DNA of 24,632 nt, taken from positions 65,003 to 89,634 of the IMG/VR virus record IMGVR_UViG_3300002231_000541; one strand, 5' to 3'. The position numbers and the translations under genes were made by a program. Position 1 is the stretch's first letter. Every line of letters starts with the position of its first letter. A model generated the notes under the pieces. It was not told where the DNA came from, did not search any database, and saw only the letters and a program-made list of their open reading frames with translations. Positions 23,910 through 24,632 of the stretch are shown here, one piece after another. The DNA comes from a virus.

Positions 23910-23955
23910 AAGATGGATGCTAAGAGGCGTAAGACGCTGTAAGAATGGTTGTTGA
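23902..23955 (+). CDS. 17-residue basic micro-ORF
   Basis: Reads MFRRWMLRGVRRCKNGC and stop. The ATG lies within the end of the DUF1360-like gene (overlap of eight bases) and is preceded by GGGGGAG with about six bases spacing, a strong ribosome signal that no other start here would use. It fills most of the gap before the protease, which has its own AGGAG. The peptide has five Arg and one Lys, two Cys and a Trp, and could form an amphipathic membrane-binding helix. Its small size makes coding status uncertain, and the function is unknown. Confidence 0.5.
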   Translation: MFRRWMLRGVRRCKNGC

Positions 23956-23974
23956 CTACGCAGGAGAATAAGAA

Positions 23975-24592
23975 ATGTCAAAAGTTTTATTAAGAGAATA
24001 CTATGCTCTGTGTGAAGGTGGCGTTTGCCAAGATTTGCTCACCGAAGCCGAAAAAAGAGATATTAAAGAAAATAATGCCATGTATTTGACTGGCCTAATG
24101 CAACAGGCGGACACAAGAAATGGAAACGGTAGAGTATATCCCCAGCGCGTCCTTATGCGCGAAATGGAGACATACAAAAAGCTAGTAAAAGAAAAGAGAG
24201 CACTTGGAGAACTGGATCACCCAGATGACTCTGTAATTAATTTAAAGAATGCCTCTCACATGGTGACGAATATTTGGGCAGACGGCCCAAAAGTTATGGG
24301 AACCGTTAAAGTCCTAAACACACCGGCCGGAAATATTCTCCGCTCCTTAGTGGATTCAGGAGTCCAACTAGGAATTTCTTCTCGCGGCCTTGGGTCTGTA
24401 ACTGAAAGCATGACGGGCGGAGTGGTTGTTGAAGACGACTTTCAGCTTATCTGCTTTGATTTCGTTTCCGAGCCAAGTACACCAAATGCCTTTATGAATT
24501 TGCAGGAAGGCAAACAGTACACAGAACCGAACATTTTTACCAAAGCCGACAAGATTAATCGAGCTTTGAATGACATTTTGAGGAAAAAATGA
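23975..24592 (+). CDS. Prohead protease, T4 gp21-like (peptidase S80 type)
   Basis: 205 residues, ATG preceded by AGGAG. The N-terminus (about 1-30) is a removable-looking helix. The core contains NGNGRVYP (49-56), the catalytic His82 in LGELDHPDD, and the nucleophile Ser135 or Ser136 in LGISSRGLG, the motifs of the gp21/S80 prohead proteases (herpesvirus-like fold). The third catalytic residue is not assigned with confidence. The enzyme is packaged in the prohead and cuts scaffold, capsid and internal proteins after (I/L)-X-E. Length matches T4 gp21 (212). Context agrees: portal upstream and probable scaffold gene starting at its stop (ATGA). It could also process the two proteins with possible capsid-targeting N-termini in this window. 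Confidence 0.92.
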   Translation: MSKVLLREYYALCEGGVCQDLLTEAEKRDIKENNAMYLTGLMQQADTRNGNGRVYPQRVLMREMETYKKLVKEKRALGELDHPDDSVINLKNASHMVTNIWADGPKVMGTVKVLNTPAGNILRSLVDSGVQLGISSRGLGSVTESMTGGVVVEDDFQLICFDFVSEPSTPNAFMNLQEGKQYTEPNIFTKADKINRALNDILRKK

Positions 24593-24632
24593 AAAAACAA
24601 GAACTACAAAAAGTTTTAAAACCACTCATCAA
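24589..24632 (+). CDS. Start of the next head gene, probably scaffold, 3' partial
   Basis: Only 14 complete codons are present (MKKQELQKVLKPLI). The ATG overlaps the protease stop (ATGA), so translation is coupled. In T4 the protease gene is followed by the core scaffold (gene 22), and a Lys/Gln/Leu helix at the N-terminus is compatible, so scaffold is a reasonable guess. The fragment itself is too short to identify. Confidence 0.4.
   Translation, partial: MKKQELQKVLKPLI

Noticed and set aside
1-24632. tRNA genes, integrase, attachment sites, transposons
   Set aside because: I looked through the gaps (all under 70 bases) and saw no cloverleaf, recombinase motif or terminal inverted repeats.

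Overview
The window looks like part of the genome of an uncultured marine tailed phage (Caudoviricetes, myovirus-like) with a T4-type head module. The evidence is one tightly packed + strand gene array with 1 to 20 bp overlaps, a large terminase with ATPase and nuclease motifs, a T4 gp20-like portal, a T4 gp21-like prohead protease, and many beta-rich virion-type proteins. I see no rRNA, tRNA, insertion sequence, integrase or CRISPR array. The host cannot be named. A near-consensus sigma-70 promoter and membrane/coiled-coil proteins resembling lysis genes suggest a Gram-negative bacterium. The marine assignment rests on recalled resemblance of several proteins to ocean virome phages, not on a search.

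Layout. (1) 1-5034: large, probably tail or baseplate proteins. The second and third reading frames appear to be one gene broken at a T6 run (2921-2926). (2) 5099-8190: three virion proteins, two of them tandem paralogues (6047-7015 and 7024-8190). (3) 8191-13406: a DNA-processing island with a RuvC-like resolvase, a small protein with a possible capsid-targeting N-terminus, a DnaG-type primase behind a promoter that would give a leaderless mRNA, and a 1053-residue SbcD-SbcC (Mre11-Rad50, T4 gp47-gp46) fusion. (4) 13463-16083: two adhesin or fibre-like proteins with a shared N-terminal domain and different C-termini, one carrying a LamG-like lectin domain. (5) 16112-17151: three membrane or coiled-coil proteins, possibly a lysis cassette. 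(6) 17148-18671: a zinc-ribbon protein, a protein with a possible capsid-targeting N-terminus, and a conserved-looking gene broken by two opposite single-base frameshifts at homopolymers. (7) 18679-24632: the packaging and head module, with terminase, portal, two unrecognised proteins, a DUF1360-like membrane protein, a 17-residue basic micro-ORF, the prohead protease, and the start of what is probably the scaffold gene.

How the genes work together. Portal, protease, scaffold and terminase build and fill the head. The resolvase, primase and SbcDC fusion would act in replication, recombination and clearing branched DNA before packaging. The virion proteins build tail, baseplate and host-recognition parts, and the membrane proteins may help release progeny. 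A 13-nt motif (GATACTAATTATA) occurs exactly in two intergenic gaps, each just upstream of a ribosome binding site, and is a candidate phage-specific promoter. Three apparent frameshifts at homopolymers suggest residual errors in a long-read assembly, though real mutation cannot be excluded.
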